NCBI GenBank assembly: GCA_000212915.1 | Contig: CM001167.1 | Span: 1,356,780 to 1,420,779 of the forward strand | Direction: 5' to 3' | DNA: 64,000 bases | Source: Bacteroides coprosuis DSM 18011 | GTDB taxonomy: Bacteria > Bacteroidota > Bacteroidia > Bacteroidales > Bacteroidaceae | Shown here: positions 45,960 through 57,513 of the stretch, in pieces | How the letters are laid out: each line of letters starts with the position of its first letter | How positions within the stretch are numbered: the stretch's first letter is position 1 | Translations under genes and position numbers: made by a program | The notes under the pieces: model-generated | Told to the model about the DNA's origin: nothing | Databases searched by the model: none | Seen by the model: only the letters and a program-made list of their open reading frames with translations

Positions 45960-46382
45960 GACTTGATGAGAGTGCTTATCTGTTTATATAGTCTAATTAT
46001 TATCTCTTAAACAAGAGTTTCTCTTGGCAAAAGTGTTTTGCATATAAATTCACAAGAAAAGTGTAGCTATTTTAAGTCAAGGATAAGAGATCATCATATC
46101 GGTGTTAAGATAGTAACATGTCGGTGTCATGTCATCATCTTGTCGGTGTCAAAACTAGTTTAGTGTTTATGCGCCTTTTAGGGGTGAATAATAATTTATT
46201 TCTATAAGTATAAATATGCTATTAGAGAACCAAGTAGGGATAAAAGTAAAGGAGCCGACTAACTTGTGTTAGACAACTCCTTTACCAATCATTTTTTACC
46301 TTATCATTAACTAACTTTCCTATTTGAAAACGTTACAAAGATATGGTTTTGTATTCTTGTTTCCTTTGACATAAATCAAGAA
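45960..46382. other. Intergenic region with repeat cluster C
   Basis: About 420 bp between convergent genes. It holds the three-copy repeat cluster (46095-46151) and a weak hairpin at 46247-46284 (TAAAGGAG / CTCCTTTA with an inner CTAAC / GTTAG) that may end the relA-crp transcript. No gene seen. Confidence 0.5.
46095..46151 (-). repeat. Intergenic 22-bp-phased repeat, cluster C (three copies)
   Basis: Minus-strand copies at 46095-46107 (CATATCGGTGTTA, two mismatches), 46117-46129 (CATGTCGGTGTCA, exact) and 46139-46151 (CTTGTCGGTGTCA, one mismatch). Start-to-start distances are 22 and 22 bp. Confidence 0.9.
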
Positions 46383-46970
46383 TTAAAAGGCTGTAGCCCT
46401 AACTCTACTTAATGTTTCAGGTGTTATGTTTAAATAGGAAGCTATATGAATGAGAGGTGCTCTTTTTATAACCTCAGGATGTCGTTGAAATAGTAAATGA
46501 TATTTTTCATTTGCTGAGTTAAATCTCCATTCATACGCTTTTTGTTGCGATACCATCAAAGAGTATTCTAAAACCTTCCGATAGAATAGATTAATCCCCC
46601 AATGCCCTTGAGTAAGTCTCATAAACTCATTAAAGGATACTTTATATACAATAGCATCTTCTAGAGCTTCAGCAAAAAGATAATTAGGCTTTTGCCAAAT
46701 AGTGCTTTCGATTGCCATTAAGAAACAACCCTCATACGAGAAATGCTCTGTAATATCTTTACCTTCCTTATAATAATATTGGCGTAGCATTCCTTTTCCT
46801 ACGAAATAGATGTCCTTACATATCTCCCCTTCATTCATAAAGATTTCTCCCTTTTGGATGTGTTGGGGGATAAGTAGAGATTCAAAAATATCTCTTGTTT
46901 CTTTATCCATCTCTGGATATCTGGAATTAATCACCAAATCAACAGTTTGCTTCAGAAGTGATGTTTGCAT
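46383..46970 (-). CDS. Crp/Fnr family transcriptional regulator
   Basis: 195 aa. N-terminal cyclic-nucleotide-binding-like beta-roll (about 25-120: GEIFMNEGEICKDIYFVGKGMLRQYYYKEGKDITEHF), a dimer helix and a short C-terminal helix-turn-helix (APLIHIASYLNITPETLSRVR, about 170-190). The domain ends directly after the recognition helix, common in Bacteroidetes Crp-like proteins. No cysteine cluster of the Fnr type. Ligand unknown. Starts 6 bp after the relA-like gene, suggesting a joint role in starvation response. Confidence 0.88.
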   Translation of the reverse strand: MQTSLLKQTVDLVINSRYPEMDKETRDIFESLLIPQHIQKGEIFMNEGEICKDIYFVGKGMLRQYYYKEGKDITEHFSYEGCFLMAIESTIWQKPNYLFAEALEDAIVYKVSFNEFMRLTQGHWGINLFYRKVLEYSLMVSQQKAYEWRFNSANEKYHLLFQRHPEVIKRAPLIHIASYLNITPETLSRVRATAF

Positions 46971-46976
46971 AATCTT

Positions 46977-49193
46977 TTAAGCTCTTTGTATTTGTTTTAC
47001 TCCTTTTACTCCTTTTAGTTTTTTTATTAAGGAGTTTAGTTTACTTGTATCTCCTACCATAATAGTAAGATTTCCCGAGAATAGTCCATCGTGTGAATCG
47101 ATGCCCATTGCTCTTAATGTAATATCACTTTCTTTGGATATAATAGATGTGATATTGGTAACAATGCCGATATCATCATGCCCTATCACTCTTAAAGTAA
47201 TGGGGTAATGTTTTCCTATCGATTTCCCTGCCCACTGTGCTTTAATAATTCTATAACCAAAGCGTTCCATCATTTGTTGGGCATTGGGACAGTCGGTACG
47301 GTGAACTTTGATACCCCCCGATACAGTGATAAATCCAAAAACAGAATCACCGTAAATAGGATTACAACATTTCGCTAAGCTATATTTTATCCCCTTCAAA
47401 TCTTGGTCTATAATAAGAACATCTTCTTTGGGTGCTTTTTCTTCGAGCTGGTGTTGCAAATCGTATGCTTCAGCACTTCTATAAACAATTTCTTCAGAAG
47501 GATTATCTTGTTTATGCTGTATCTCCAAATAAGTTTCTATAGCCGTGTTGACATCCAATATACCATCTGCTATATCTTGATAAAAAAGAGGAGTGTCTTT
47601 GTAGCCTAACTTTTTAATCAAGCGCATCATGATGGCATCATCATACTCAATCTTTCTATTTTTAAACTTACGGTCAAGGGTTTCTCTAGCAAACTCTTGT
47701 TGTTGAAACTTCTCTTCTTTCAGCGTTTTTCTAATCTTTGTTTTCGCCTTAGAAGTTGTAACTATTTTTAACCAGTCTTGTTTGGGCTTCTGAGAGTTGG
47801 ACGTTAATATTTCAACCTGATCTCCACTGCCCAATTTATAACGCAGCTGGGCGTTTTTTCCATTTACTTTAGCTCCAATGCACTTACTACCTAAATTGGT
47901 GTGAATATGAAAAGCAAAATCGAGTACAGTAGCTCCTTTGGGAAGTTTAAATAAATCTCCTTTGGGAGTAAAGACGAACACTTCATCATCATAAAGGTCC
48001 ATTTTAAACTGATCCATTACTTTTCGGGAGTCGTTTTCGGAGCTTTCTAGAGCCTCACGAACAGAAGTAAGCCAGTCATCAAGTCCTGTTTCTCCTTTAA
48101 TGCCTTTGTATCGCCAGTGAGCTGCTAATCCTCTTTCAGCAATATCATCCATGCGCTGAGTACGAATCTGTACTTCCACCCATCTTCCTTGCGGACCCAT
48201 CACGGTGATGTGAAGAGATTCATATCCATTGCTTTTAGGAATAGATAGCCAATCTCTCAGACGTTTTGGGTTGGGCTGGTACATATCTGTTACGATAGAA
48301 TAGACTTGCCAGCATTCTTGCTTCTCTTTTTCGTAATCAGAATCTATGATGATACGAATAGCAAAGAGATCATATATATTTTCAAAAGGAGTTTGTTGTT
48401 TTTGAATTTTATTCCAAATGGAATGTATCGTTTTTGTTCTACCTTTTATTTCATATTTTAAACCAGTCTTCTTTAGCTCATCATCTATGGGCTTAATAAA
48501 ACTTGCAATATATTTTTCTCGAGAAGCTTTAGTTTGGTTGAGCTTATCTCTTATTAAATAGTAGGTATCTTTCTTCCTATACTTTAAAGATAAATCTTCA
48601 AGTTCCGATTTTAATTTATAAAGCCCTAGTTTGTGTGCTAGTGGTGCATATAAATAGGCTGCCTCTGTAGCTACTTGTAACCTTGCTTCTTCGTGTGTCG
48701 TATCTCTTATTTCTCGCATTACGTTGACACGGTCTGCGATCATAATTAAGATAACTCGCATATCTTCGGCAAACGACAAAAGCAAGCTCCTGAAGTTTTC
48801 AGATTCTACTACGGGGCTTTTGTCATAAAGCTCGTTGGTTTTGACAAGTCCATGAATGATCTTAGAAACATCATCTCCATACTCCTTATCAACTTGTTTA
48901 GAAGTAAGAAAATTGTTTTTTACAATATCAAGTAGTAAGATACCCAATAGGCAAGATCCTTTAATTCCGACTTCTTCCGATACGATATAGGCCGTACGCA
49001 TGGCATGAAGAATAGGATTAGCATCGAATGTGGTGGGCTTTAAAGCACCATTCTTTGCGGCTTGGGTTAAGTGATTTTTGAGCTTTTCTCTAGACTCTTG
49101 AGATACACTATTCCCTGCAGAATGGATAAGTTTCCGGTATAGACTTAGAAACTCTTTCTTTTCGTTTCGTGTAAAAAATGTAAGCTCTTCCAT
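46977..49193 (-). CDS. RelA/SpoT homologue, (p)ppGpp synthetase with degenerate hydrolase domain
   Basis: 738 aa from the ATG at 49193; an upstream ATG at 49253 lies in the promoter box and is rejected. Domains: N-terminal HD hydrolase-like region (about 40-200) in which the catalytic His-Asp pair reads LLD (residues 87-89); synthetase (about 225-370) with GRTKTIHSIWNKI, NIYDLFAIRIII, PKSNGYESLH and VEVQIRTQRMDDIAERGLAAHW; TGS (about 410-470); a Cys-containing zinc-finger-like segment (AKCCNPIYGD, HRTDCPN); and ACT (about 665-738). Synthetase motifs are intact, so it probably makes (p)ppGpp but cannot degrade it, RelA-like. Confidence 0.92.
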   Translation of the reverse strand: MEELTFFTRNEKKEFLSLYRKLIHSAGNSVSQESREKLKNHLTQAAKNGALKPTTFDANPILHAMRTAYIVSEEVGIKGSCLLGILLLDIVKNNFLTSKQVDKEYGDDVSKIIHGLVKTNELYDKSPVVESENFRSLLLSFAEDMRVILIMIADRVNVMREIRDTTHEEARLQVATEAAYLYAPLAHKLGLYKLKSELEDLSLKYRKKDTYYLIRDKLNQTKASREKYIASFIKPIDDELKKTGLKYEIKGRTKTIHSIWNKIQKQQTPFENIYDLFAIRIIIDSDYEKEKQECWQVYSIVTDMYQPNPKRLRDWLSIPKSNGYESLHITVMGPQGRWVEVQIRTQRMDDIAERGLAAHWRYKGIKGETGLDDWLTSVREALESSENDSRKVMDQFKMDLYDDEVFVFTPKGDLFKLPKGATVLDFAFHIHTNLGSKCIGAKVNGKNAQLRYKLGSGDQVEILTSNSQKPKQDWLKIVTTSKAKTKIRKTLKEEKFQQQEFARETLDRKFKNRKIEYDDAIMMRLIKKLGYKDTPLFYQDIADGILDVNTAIETYLEIQHKQDNPSEEIVYRSAEAYDLQHQLEEKAPKEDVLIIDQDLKGIKYSLAKCCNPIYGDSVFGFITVSGGIKVHRTDCPNAQQMMERFGYRIIKAQWAGKSIGKHYPITLRVIGHDDIGIVTNITSIISKESDITLRAMGIDSHDGLFSGNLTIMVGDTSKLNSLIKKLKGVKGVKQIQRA

Positions 49194-49250
49194 GATTATC
49201 TGTGCATTTTGGTATATCTGTTTGTAAAAGTACGCTTTTTTGTGGGGTAC

Positions 49251-49258
49251 CAAATATA
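49251..49258 (-). promoter_or_regulatory. Promoter -7 box for relA-crp
   Basis: TATATTTG on the minus strand; start predicted near 49244, 50 nt before the ATG at 49193. Decides against the ATG at 49253. Confidence 0.55.
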
Positions 49259-49274
49259 AATAAATATTATTTTG

Positions 49275-49282
49275 TACATTTG
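49275..49282 (+). promoter_or_regulatory. Promoter -7 box for DUF4301 gene
   Basis: TACATTTG, 29 bp before the ATG at 49312, 16 bp from the divergent relA box. Confidence 0.55.
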
Positions 49283-49311
49283 AGTATATAACATGTAAAA
49301 AAACCTCAATT

Positions 49312-50829
49312 ATGATGAATTCTCAAGATAAATCACTTCTTAAAGAAAAAGGGATTAGCGAAGAACAAGTCAATAATCAGCTACGTCGTTTTGATTTAGG
49401 CTTTCCTTTTCTGAAAATTAGTCAAGCTGCTTCTGTAGAATATGGTATTTTACGATTGGACGATACTCAAATACAATCTGCCATTCATTCTTGGGATAAT
49501 TACTTATCCAATAAACATAGAATAGTAAAGTTTGTTCCAGCATCGGGTGCAGCGAGTAGAATGTTTAAAGATTTGTTTGCTTTCTTAGAAGCTACATACG
49601 ATGAACCAACAACTTCTTTTGAACAATCCTTTTTTAAGGGATTAAAAGATTTTTCTTTTTATACAGCTTTAAATAGAGTCTGTGAAGTTCAATTAGAAAA
49701 GTCTATAGTTCAATTATTAGATGAAAAAAGATATAAAGACATTGTTAAGATGCTTTTGGCTAATGAAGGGTTGGGGTATGGACAATTGCCTAAAGGTTTG
49801 TTGTTGTTCCATAAATATGGAAATAATAGTCGTACTGCCTTTGAAGAACATTTGGTTGAAGGAGCTTTATATGCAAAAGAAGCGGATGGCGTAGTCAATA
49901 TTCATTTCACCGTTTCTGAAGAGCATCAAGCTCTTTTTGAAAAGCTAAAAAACGAAGTATTACCCAAATATGAATCATTATATAAGGTCAACTATAATAT
50001 TACTTTTTCTATACAGAAATCCAATACCGATACAATTGCTGTAGATTTATCCAATCAGCCTTTTAGAGAGGATGGACAGTTGTTGTTCAGACCAGGTGGG
50101 CATGGTGCATTAATCGAAAACCTAAATGATTTGTCGGAGGAGGTAATCTTTATAAAGAACATAGACAATGTGGTTCCCGATCACTTGAAAGAGTCGACTG
50201 TACTTTATAAGAAAGTAATAGCTGGTGTGTTGGTAAGTGTTCAAGAGCAAATCTTTGCACACTTAAGAAAACTGAATAGTGGTCAATATACGCATGATGA
50301 GGTTTTAGATATCTTGCAGTTTGTACAACAGACACTCTGCTGCAAAAACCCAGAAGTTAAATTTTTAGAGGATTCAGAATTAGCTCTCTATTTAATCAAA
50401 AAATTGAATAGACCCATTCGTGTATGTGGTATGGTTAAAAATGTAGGTGAGCCAGGGGGCGGACCTTTTTTAGCCTATAATCCAGATGGTACAATCTCAC
50501 CTCAAATATTAGAAAGCTCTCAGATTGATATGAGTAATGATAAATATGTTAATATGTTTAACAATGGCACCCACTTCAATCCTGTTGATTTGGTGTGTGG
50601 AGTTTTCGACTTCGAAGGAGAAAAGTTTCATCTGCCACAATTTATTGATGCCGAAACAGGCTTCATATCTAAAAAATCTAAAAATGGAAGAGAGTTGAAA
50701 GCATTAGAACTTCCAGGTCTATGGAATGGAGCAATGAGTGATTGGAATACCTTATTTGTTGAGGTTCCACTGAAAACTTTCAATCCAGTTAAAACAGTGA
50801 ATGATTTACTACGAGTAGAACATCAGTAA
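49312..50829 (+). CDS. DUF4301 family protein, nucleotidyltransferase-like
   Basis: 505 aa, no signal or membrane segment. The phrase KFVPASGAASRMFKDL (about 74-89) resembles the Gly-rich nucleotide loop of sugar-phosphate nucleotidyltransferases (LxxGxGxRM/L). FRPGGHGALIENLNDL (about 262-277), FIKNIDNVVPD and GMVKNVGEPGGGPFLAYN (about 370-387) echo UDP-sugar pyrophosphorylase motifs. DUF4301 is known mainly from Bacteroidetes and has no assigned reaction that I know of. Single gene with its own promoter and terminator. Confidence 0.82.
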   Translation: MMNSQDKSLLKEKGISEEQVNNQLRRFDLGFPFLKISQAASVEYGILRLDDTQIQSAIHSWDNYLSNKHRIVKFVPASGAASRMFKDLFAFLEATYDEPTTSFEQSFFKGLKDFSFYTALNRVCEVQLEKSIVQLLDEKRYKDIVKMLLANEGLGYGQLPKGLLLFHKYGNNSRTAFEEHLVEGALYAKEADGVVNIHFTVSEEHQALFEKLKNEVLPKYESLYKVNYNITFSIQKSNTDTIAVDLSNQPFREDGQLLFRPGGHGALIENLNDLSEEVIFIKNIDNVVPDHLKESTVLYKKVIAGVLVSVQEQIFAHLRKLNSGQYTHDEVLDILQFVQQTLCCKNPEVKFLEDSELALYLIKKLNRPIRVCGMVKNVGEPGGGPFLAYNPDGTISPQILESSQIDMSNDKYVNMFNNGTHFNPVDLVCGVFDFEGEKFHLPQFIDAETGFISKKSKNGRELKALELPGLWNGAMSDWNTLFVEVPLKTFNPVKTVNDLLRVEHQ

Positions 50830-50856
50830 ATTACTGAAAACTTTGCGATATAATGG

Positions 50857-50899
50857 AAAAAGAGAGGGGGTTGTAAATTTTCAACATCTTCTCTTTTTT
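50857..50899 (+). terminator. Terminator of DUF4301 gene
   Basis: Hairpin of A-rich/AGAGA arm with TCTCT/T-rich arm plus inner GTTG / CAAC, followed by a T9 run. Confidence 0.7.
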
Positions 50900-51160
50900 T
50901 TTCAACATAAGCTGTTCTCTTTTTGTCTATATTGTTTACTTATATGTATATGTTATCAGAACTAAATTTTAATGATTTTAGATTTAATTGTCTTAAATGA
51001 AATCATAAAATCTCAAAATCTTAATTAAGATAATTAATCTTATCAAGTATTAATTATCTCAATGAGAACCAAATAGAGTGCTATATTGTTAGCTGTATAA
51101 GTCGAAGTTCTTTAATAAATATTATTTTAACTTTCTTATGCTTTCTAAGCAGTGCATATC
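50900..51160. other. AT-rich region upstream of ATP synthase promoter
   Basis: About 260 bp, very AT-rich (repeated TTAATTA/AATCTTAA-like runs at 50967-51060). No gene or recognisable site seen; could be an upstream activating (UP-like) region. Confidence 0.4.
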
Positions 51161-51190
51161 CTTGATTGCATGAGATTGTTTATACTTTTG
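51161..51190 (+). promoter_or_regulatory. Promoter of ATP synthase operon
   Basis: CTTG (51161-51164, near-consensus TTTG), 18-bp spacer, TACTTTTG (51183-51190). Leader of about 80 nt to atpD. Confidence 0.65.
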
Positions 51191-51255
51191 TATTATAACT
51201 TTATTAAAATAAGAACTGTTTAAGGATAATATTCTTTTAAGACAGGATCGTTTAA

Positions 51256-52797
<1,542 letters not shown>

Positions 52798-52799
52798 TT

Positions 52800-53039
52800 A
52801 TGATGAAATTAAGTATTGTCTCTCCTGAAAGGGAACTTTTTAAGGGCGAAATTAAAGAAATAAATTTGCCAGGAACCAAAGGTAAGTTTACAATACTTAC
52901 AAACCATGCTCCCTTAGTTTCTTCTTTAGAGAAGGGAGAAGTTCATTATACTACGATAGAGGGTATAGAATACTCTTTGGAAATAGAAGAGGGCTTTATA
53001 GAGGTAAGTAATAATGTTGTATCTGTATGTGTCTCTTAA
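52800..53039 (+). CDS. atpC: ATP synthase F1 subunit epsilon (short form)
   Basis: 79 aa. Only the N-terminal beta-sandwich is present (LSIVSPERELFKGEIKEINLPGTKGKFTILTNHAPLVSSL). The C-terminal helical hairpin, which in E. coli epsilon (139 aa) inhibits ATP hydrolysis, is absent, so this form of inhibition should be missing. The length is normal for Bacteroidetes. Confidence 0.93.
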   Translation: MMKLSIVSPERELFKGEIKEINLPGTKGKFTILTNHAPLVSSLEKGEVHYTTIEGIEYSLEIEEGFIEVSNNVVSVCVS

Positions 53040-53049
53040 AATTAAGTGA

Positions 53050-53445
53050 ATGAAGTTAGAATTGATTTTAAAACTGTTAGTCTTTTCTGTTGTGGTATCT
53101 TTAGGAGGGTGGTTCTTATTACCTCAATTTGTTGAAAGTTATAATCCCTACCTCTTCTTTGCAGTACCCGCTTTTCTAACTGTTTATCAAATAATAGTAA
53201 TCTCTTTTATTGATTACTTTTTTTCCGATGATGTACAAAAAACGACTCAATTCTTATTTGGAACGAAAGTTTTTAAGGTATTACTTTCAATAGCTTTTGT
53301 ATTGACATGCTACTTTGTAGTAGGATTGAATACCGTTTTTTTGGTCATCTTCCTTCTTTACTATATGATATATATATTCTTTGATAGTTGGATGTATATG
53401 AGATGTAACAGAGAACATAAAAGAAAATTAGATCAACATGAATAA
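53050..53445 (+). CDS. Membrane protein in ATP synthase operon (AtpI position)
   Basis: 131 aa with four hydrophobic segments (about 5-25, 33-53, 72-92, 95-115) and a charged, Lys/Arg-rich C-terminus. I do not recognise the family. Its place between atpC and atpB, overlapping atpB by 8 nt, matches the AtpI slot; AtpI helps c-ring assembly in other bacteria. Function inferred only from position. Confidence 0.75.
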   Translation: MKLELILKLLVFSVVVSLGGWFLLPQFVESYNPYLFFAVPAFLTVYQIIVISFIDYFFSDDVQKTTQFLFGTKVFKVLLSIAFVLTCYFVVGLNTVFLVIFLLYYMIYIFFDSWMYMRCNREHKRKLDQHE

Positions 53446-54532
53446 GTTAAATAGATACAGGACAAACCTATGGAGAATCTTGACATTATGTCTTCTTCTG
53501 ATTCCCTTCTCTGTAGCTTCGGCTCAAGAAGAAGTTAGTCCTGAGTCCGACCTAGATATGGGCGAAATCGTCTTTGGTCATATGGGAGATTCCTACGAAT
53601 GGCATATTCTATCTTGGGCAGAGGGTAAAGATTTAACCTTACATTTACCCATCATAGTATATAGTCAGGAGAAGGGTTGGAATGTTTTTAGCTCTTCGAG
53701 GTTGTTAGAAAATCAAACATACAATGGATTTCATATTGCTCCAAAAGGAGCACCTCATGAAGGTAAAGTTGTTGAAGAGGGAGGGGATAGGCCTATTCTA
53801 GACTTGTCATTGACAAAAGTAGCGTTGGCTTTAATATTCAATAGTATTGTTTTGGGAGTCATTATTATGTCTGTAGCTCGTTGGTATAAAAAACGAGACT
53901 TTAGAGATGGAGCTCCTGGAGGGTTTATTGGATTTATGGAGATGTTTATTATGATGATTTATGATGATGTCATTAAAGATAGCATCCCCAATAATGCTAA
54001 GAAATTTGCCCCTTATCTGCTAACGGTATTTTTCTTTATCTTTCTAAATAATATAATAAGTTTAATACCCATATTCCCTGGTGGAGTAAGTGTTACGGGT
54101 AATATTGCTATCACATTCTTTTTGGCTATTTGTACGTTTATTGCCGTTAATGTATTTGGAACTAAGCATTATTGGAAAGAGGTGTTTTGGCCAGATGTAC
54201 CTGTGGCTTTAAAATTTCCAGTACCCTTAATGCCTCTTATTGAGTTTATGGGGCTTTTGACTAAACCATTTGCTTTAATGATTCGTCTTTTTGCCAATAT
54301 GATGGCAGGACACGTAGCTATACTCATATTTGTATGCTTAATATTTATTGGAGCTAAAATGGGACCTGCATTGCAGGGAGGGTTAAGTGTAATCTCTATT
54401 TTGTTTACACTGTTTATGAACTTACTAGAAATTTTGGTAGCCTTTATTCAAGCTTATGTATTTACACTCCTTTCAGCTGTATTTATAGGATTGGCTCAAG
54501 AAGGTAGTGAAAAGAAAAAATCAGTAAAATAG
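53438..54532 (+). CDS. atpB: ATP synthase F0 subunit a
   Basis: 364 aa. N-terminal signal-like segment (NLWRILTLCLLLIPFSVASA-QE) and about 90 residues of predicted periplasmic extension (about 32-120) before the usual membrane part; E. coli subunit a has 271 aa. The functional region has LTKPFALMIRLFANMMAGHVAILI (about 280-303) with the essential Arg in MIRLFAN, and the last helices LEILVAFIQAYVFTLLSAVFIGLA. Extension seems common in Bacteroidetes. Confidence 0.96.
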   Translation: MNKLNRYRTNLWRILTLCLLLIPFSVASAQEEVSPESDLDMGEIVFGHMGDSYEWHILSWAEGKDLTLHLPIIVYSQEKGWNVFSSSRLLENQTYNGFHIAPKGAPHEGKVVEEGGDRPILDLSLTKVALALIFNSIVLGVIIMSVARWYKKRDFRDGAPGGFIGFMEMFIMMIYDDVIKDSIPNNAKKFAPYLLTVFFFIFLNNIISLIPIFPGGVSVTGNIAITFFLAICTFIAVNVFGTKHYWKEVFWPDVPVALKFPVPLMPLIEFMGLLTKPFALMIRLFANMMAGHVAILIFVCLIFIGAKMGPALQGGLSVISILFTLFMNLLEILVAFIQAYVFTLLSAVFIGLAQEGSEKKKSVK

Positions 54533-54548
54533 AAAATTAGTTTTATAA

Positions 54549-54827
<279 letters not shown>

Positions 54828-54834
54828 AAAACTT

Positions 54835-55332
54835 ATGTCACTATTACAGCCAGAAGTAGGACTTCTGTTCTGGATGCTCCTTTCATTTGGAATAGTGTTT
54901 TGGATACTCGCCAAGTATGGTTTTCCCGTAATCATTGATATGGTTGAAGGACGAAAAAAATACATTGACGAGTCTCTCAAAGTAGCTAAAGAAGCCAATG
55001 AAAAGTTAGCTTCCTTGAAAGAAGAAGCCTCACGAATAGTTGCTGAGGCTAACCGAGAACAAGGTCGAATCCTTCGTCAGGCACAAGAAGAGAAGAATAG
55101 CATCATTTATGAAGCTCGTGGTGAAGCCAGAAAATTGGCTCAAAAAGAGCTGGATGATATGAAAATTCAGATTCAAAAAGAAAAAGAAGAAGCTATTCGT
55201 TCTATCAGAAAACAAGTGGCTGTTCTTTCTGTGGATATTGCTGAAAAAGTAATTAGAAAGAATTTGGATGAAGAGAACCAACAAATGGATATGATCGATC
55301 GAATGTTAGATGAAATTTTAGCTCATAAATAG
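54835..55332 (+). CDS. atpF: ATP synthase F0 subunit b
   Basis: 165 aa. One N-terminal membrane helix ([21 protein letters not shown], about 10-30) followed by a long charged coiled coil ([37 protein letters not shown]...). Peripheral stalk joining F0 to F1. 7 bp after atpE. Confidence 0.95.
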   Translation: MSLLQPEVGLLFWMLLSFGIVFWILAKYGFPVIIDMVEGRKKYIDESLKVAKEANEKLASLKEEASRIVAEANREQGRILRQAQEEKNSIIYEARGEARKLAQKELDDMKIQIQKEKEEAIRSIRKQVAVLSVDIAEKVIRKNLDEENQQMDMIDRMLDEILAHK

Positions 55333-55343
55333 AAAGTATTAGT

Positions 55344-55904
55344 ATGGAGGCAGGTGCAATATCAATGCGTTATGCAAAAGCATTAATGAACTTTGCTCTT
55401 GATGCACAAAAAGAAGATTTAATTTATCAATCAGCATATATCTTGTCTGAGAGCTTAATCAGTCAACCTCGTTTAAAGCAAGTATTGGTCAGCCCGATAC
55501 TTCCCGTAAAGGAAAAGCGAACATTGATGATTACAGCTTCTGGAGGAGAGGAAAATGTATGTCCTGAATTTAAACGCTTTATCGATTTAGTACTTCAAGA
55601 GCGTCGTGAAAGTTATCTTCAATTTATGATGATGATGTATCTCGATCTATATCGCAAGCATAAACATATAGGAACTGCCACACTAATTACTGCTGTCCCT
55701 GTAGATCAGGCCATAGAAGATAGAATTAAAGAAACAGCCTCACATTTACTTCACGCAAAAATGGAGTTGAGTACAGCTGTTGATTCAAGTATTGAAGGTG
55801 GCTTTATCTTTGATATTGATGGATATAGACTTGATGCTAGTATAGCTACCCAATTAAAAAGGGTAAAGAAACAGTTTATTGATAAGAATAGAAGAATTGT
55901 ATAA
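55344..55904 (+). CDS. atpH: ATP synthase F1 subunit delta
   Basis: 186 aa. N-terminal helical domain ISMRYAKALMNFALDAQKED and C-terminal part with VPVDQAIEDRIKETASHLL, GGFIFDIDGYRLDASIATQLKRVKKQF, the usual end motif. Connects the peripheral stalk to the F1 head. 11 bp after atpF. Confidence 0.94.
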   Translation: MEAGAISMRYAKALMNFALDAQKEDLIYQSAYILSESLISQPRLKQVLVSPILPVKEKRTLMITASGGEENVCPEFKRFIDLVLQERRESYLQFMMMMYLDLYRKHKHIGTATLITAVPVDQAIEDRIKETASHLLHAKMELSTAVDSSIEGGFIFDIDGYRLDASIATQLKRVKKQFIDKNRRIV

Positions 55905-55916
55905 TAGAATAATAGT

Positions 55917-57503
55917 ATGTCTGATAATATAAGAGTTAGTGAAGTATCGGAAATCCTTCAGAGACAATTGGAGGGAATTGATACCAAAGTTCAGCTTGAT
56001 GAAATAGGTACTATACTACAAGTTAGTGATGGTGTGGTGCGTATTTATGGTCTTAAAAATGCTGAAGCTAACGAGCTTCTAGAGTTGGAAAATGGTATAA
56101 AAGCCATTGTGATGAACTTGGAAGAAGATAATGTGGGTGCTGTATTATTAGGGCCTACAGATAAGGTGAAAGAAGGTGATATCATAAAAAGAACCAAGCG
56201 TATTGCTGCTATTTCGGTAGGAGAAAATATGTTGGGAAGAGTGATTGACCCTCTCGGTCAACCTTTGGATGGAAAAGGTGCAATAGGTGGTGATCTTTGT
56301 AGAATGCCCTTGGAGCGTAAAGCTCCTGGAGTTATTTTTAGACAACCTGTAAGTGAACCTCTTCAAACAGGGATTAAGGCTGTAGATGCTATGATTCCTA
56401 TTGGTAGAGGTCAGCGCGAACTTATAATTGGCGACCGTCAGACAGGTAAAACTGCTATTGCTTTGGATGCAATTATAAATCAACGCACCAATTATGAAGA
56501 AGGTAAACCGGTTTATTGTATCTATGTAGCAATTGGTCAGAAAGCTTCTACTGTAGCTTCTATTGTAGAAACGTTGGCTAAAAATAAAGCTATGGAATAT
56601 ACAATCGTAGTAGCTGCTACTGCTGGTGAGCCTGCTGCATTGCAGTATTTCGCAGCTTTTGCAGGTGCTGCTATTGGGGAGTATTTCCGTGATACAGGTA
56701 AGCATGCTTTAGTAGTCTATGATGACCTTTCAAAACAAGCTGTAGCTTATCGTGAAGTGTCGTTAATCCTTCGTCGTCCTTCTGGCCGTGAAGCTTATCC
56801 AGGTGATATATTTTACTTACACTCTCGTTTGCTTGAGCGTGCAGCTAAGATAATTAGTCAACAGGAAGTAGCTGAGAAGATGAATGATTTACCCGAAAGC
56901 TTGAAAGGAAAAGTAAAAGGAGGTGGTTCTCTAACTGCTCTTCCTATTATTGAAACTCAAGCAGGGGACGTATCTGCTTATATTCCTACCAATGTGATTT
57001 CAATTACAGACGGTCAGATATTCTTGGATACTGATTTATTTAATCAAGGTAATCGTCCTGCAATTAATGTAGGTATTTCTGTGTCGCGTGTAGGAGGTAA
57101 TGCTCAGATAAAGTCTATGAAAAAAGTTGCTGGTACTTTGAAAATAGACCAAGCTCAATATCGGGAACTAGAAGCTTTCTCAAAGTTTAGTGGAGATATG
57201 GATCCAGTAACTGCAATGACTTTGGATAAAGGTAAAAAGAACACTCAATTGTTGATACAACCTCAATATGAACCTGTACCTGTTGAAAAACAGATAGCAA
57301 TACTTTATTGTGGTATTCAAGGATTATTGCGAAAGGTTCCGTTGGAAAAAGTAGATGAGTTTGAAGAAAATTATCTAAATGCAATGGAAAGAAATCATCG
57401 AGAAGATGTTTTAGATAAGCTAAAAGAAGGTATAATTGATGATACAATGAGGGCTAAAATGGAAGAAACAGCCAAAATGGTTGCTAATCAATTTATAGCA
57501 TAA
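55917..57503 (+). CDS. atpA: ATP synthase F1 subunit alpha
   Basis: 528 aa, non-catalytic nucleotide-binding subunit. P-loop [10 protein letters not shown] (about 171-180), [66 protein letters not shown]. Complete. 12 bp after atpH. Confidence 0.98.
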   Translation: MSDNIRVSEVSEILQRQLEGIDTKVQLDEIGTILQVSDGVVRIYGLKNAEANELLELENGIKAIVMNLEEDNVGAVLLGPTDKVKEGDIIKRTKRIAAISVGENMLGRVIDPLGQPLDGKGAIGGDLCRMPLERKAPGVIFRQPVSEPLQTGIKAVDAMIPIGRGQRELIIGDRQTGKTAIALDAIINQRTNYEEGKPVYCIYVAIGQKASTVASIVETLAKNKAMEYTIVVAATAGEPAALQYFAAFAGAAIGEYFRDTGKHALVVYDDLSKQAVAYREVSLILRRPSGREAYPGDIFYLHSRLLERAAKIISQQEVAEKMNDLPESLKGKVKGGGSLTALPIIETQAGDVSAYIPTNVISITDGQIFLDTDLFNQGNRPAINVGISVSRVGGNAQIKSMKKVAGTLKIDQAQYRELEAFSKFSGDMDPVTAMTLDKGKKNTQLLIQPQYEPVPVEKQIAILYCGIQGLLRKVPLEKVDEFEENYLNAMERNHREDVLDKLKEGIIDDTMRAKMEETAKMVANQFIA

Positions 57504-57513
57504 ATTTAAAATT

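Noticed and set aside
49194-49253. Upstream ATG for the RelA-like protein
   Set aside because: It lies inside the -7 box at 49251-49258, so it would not be transcribed.
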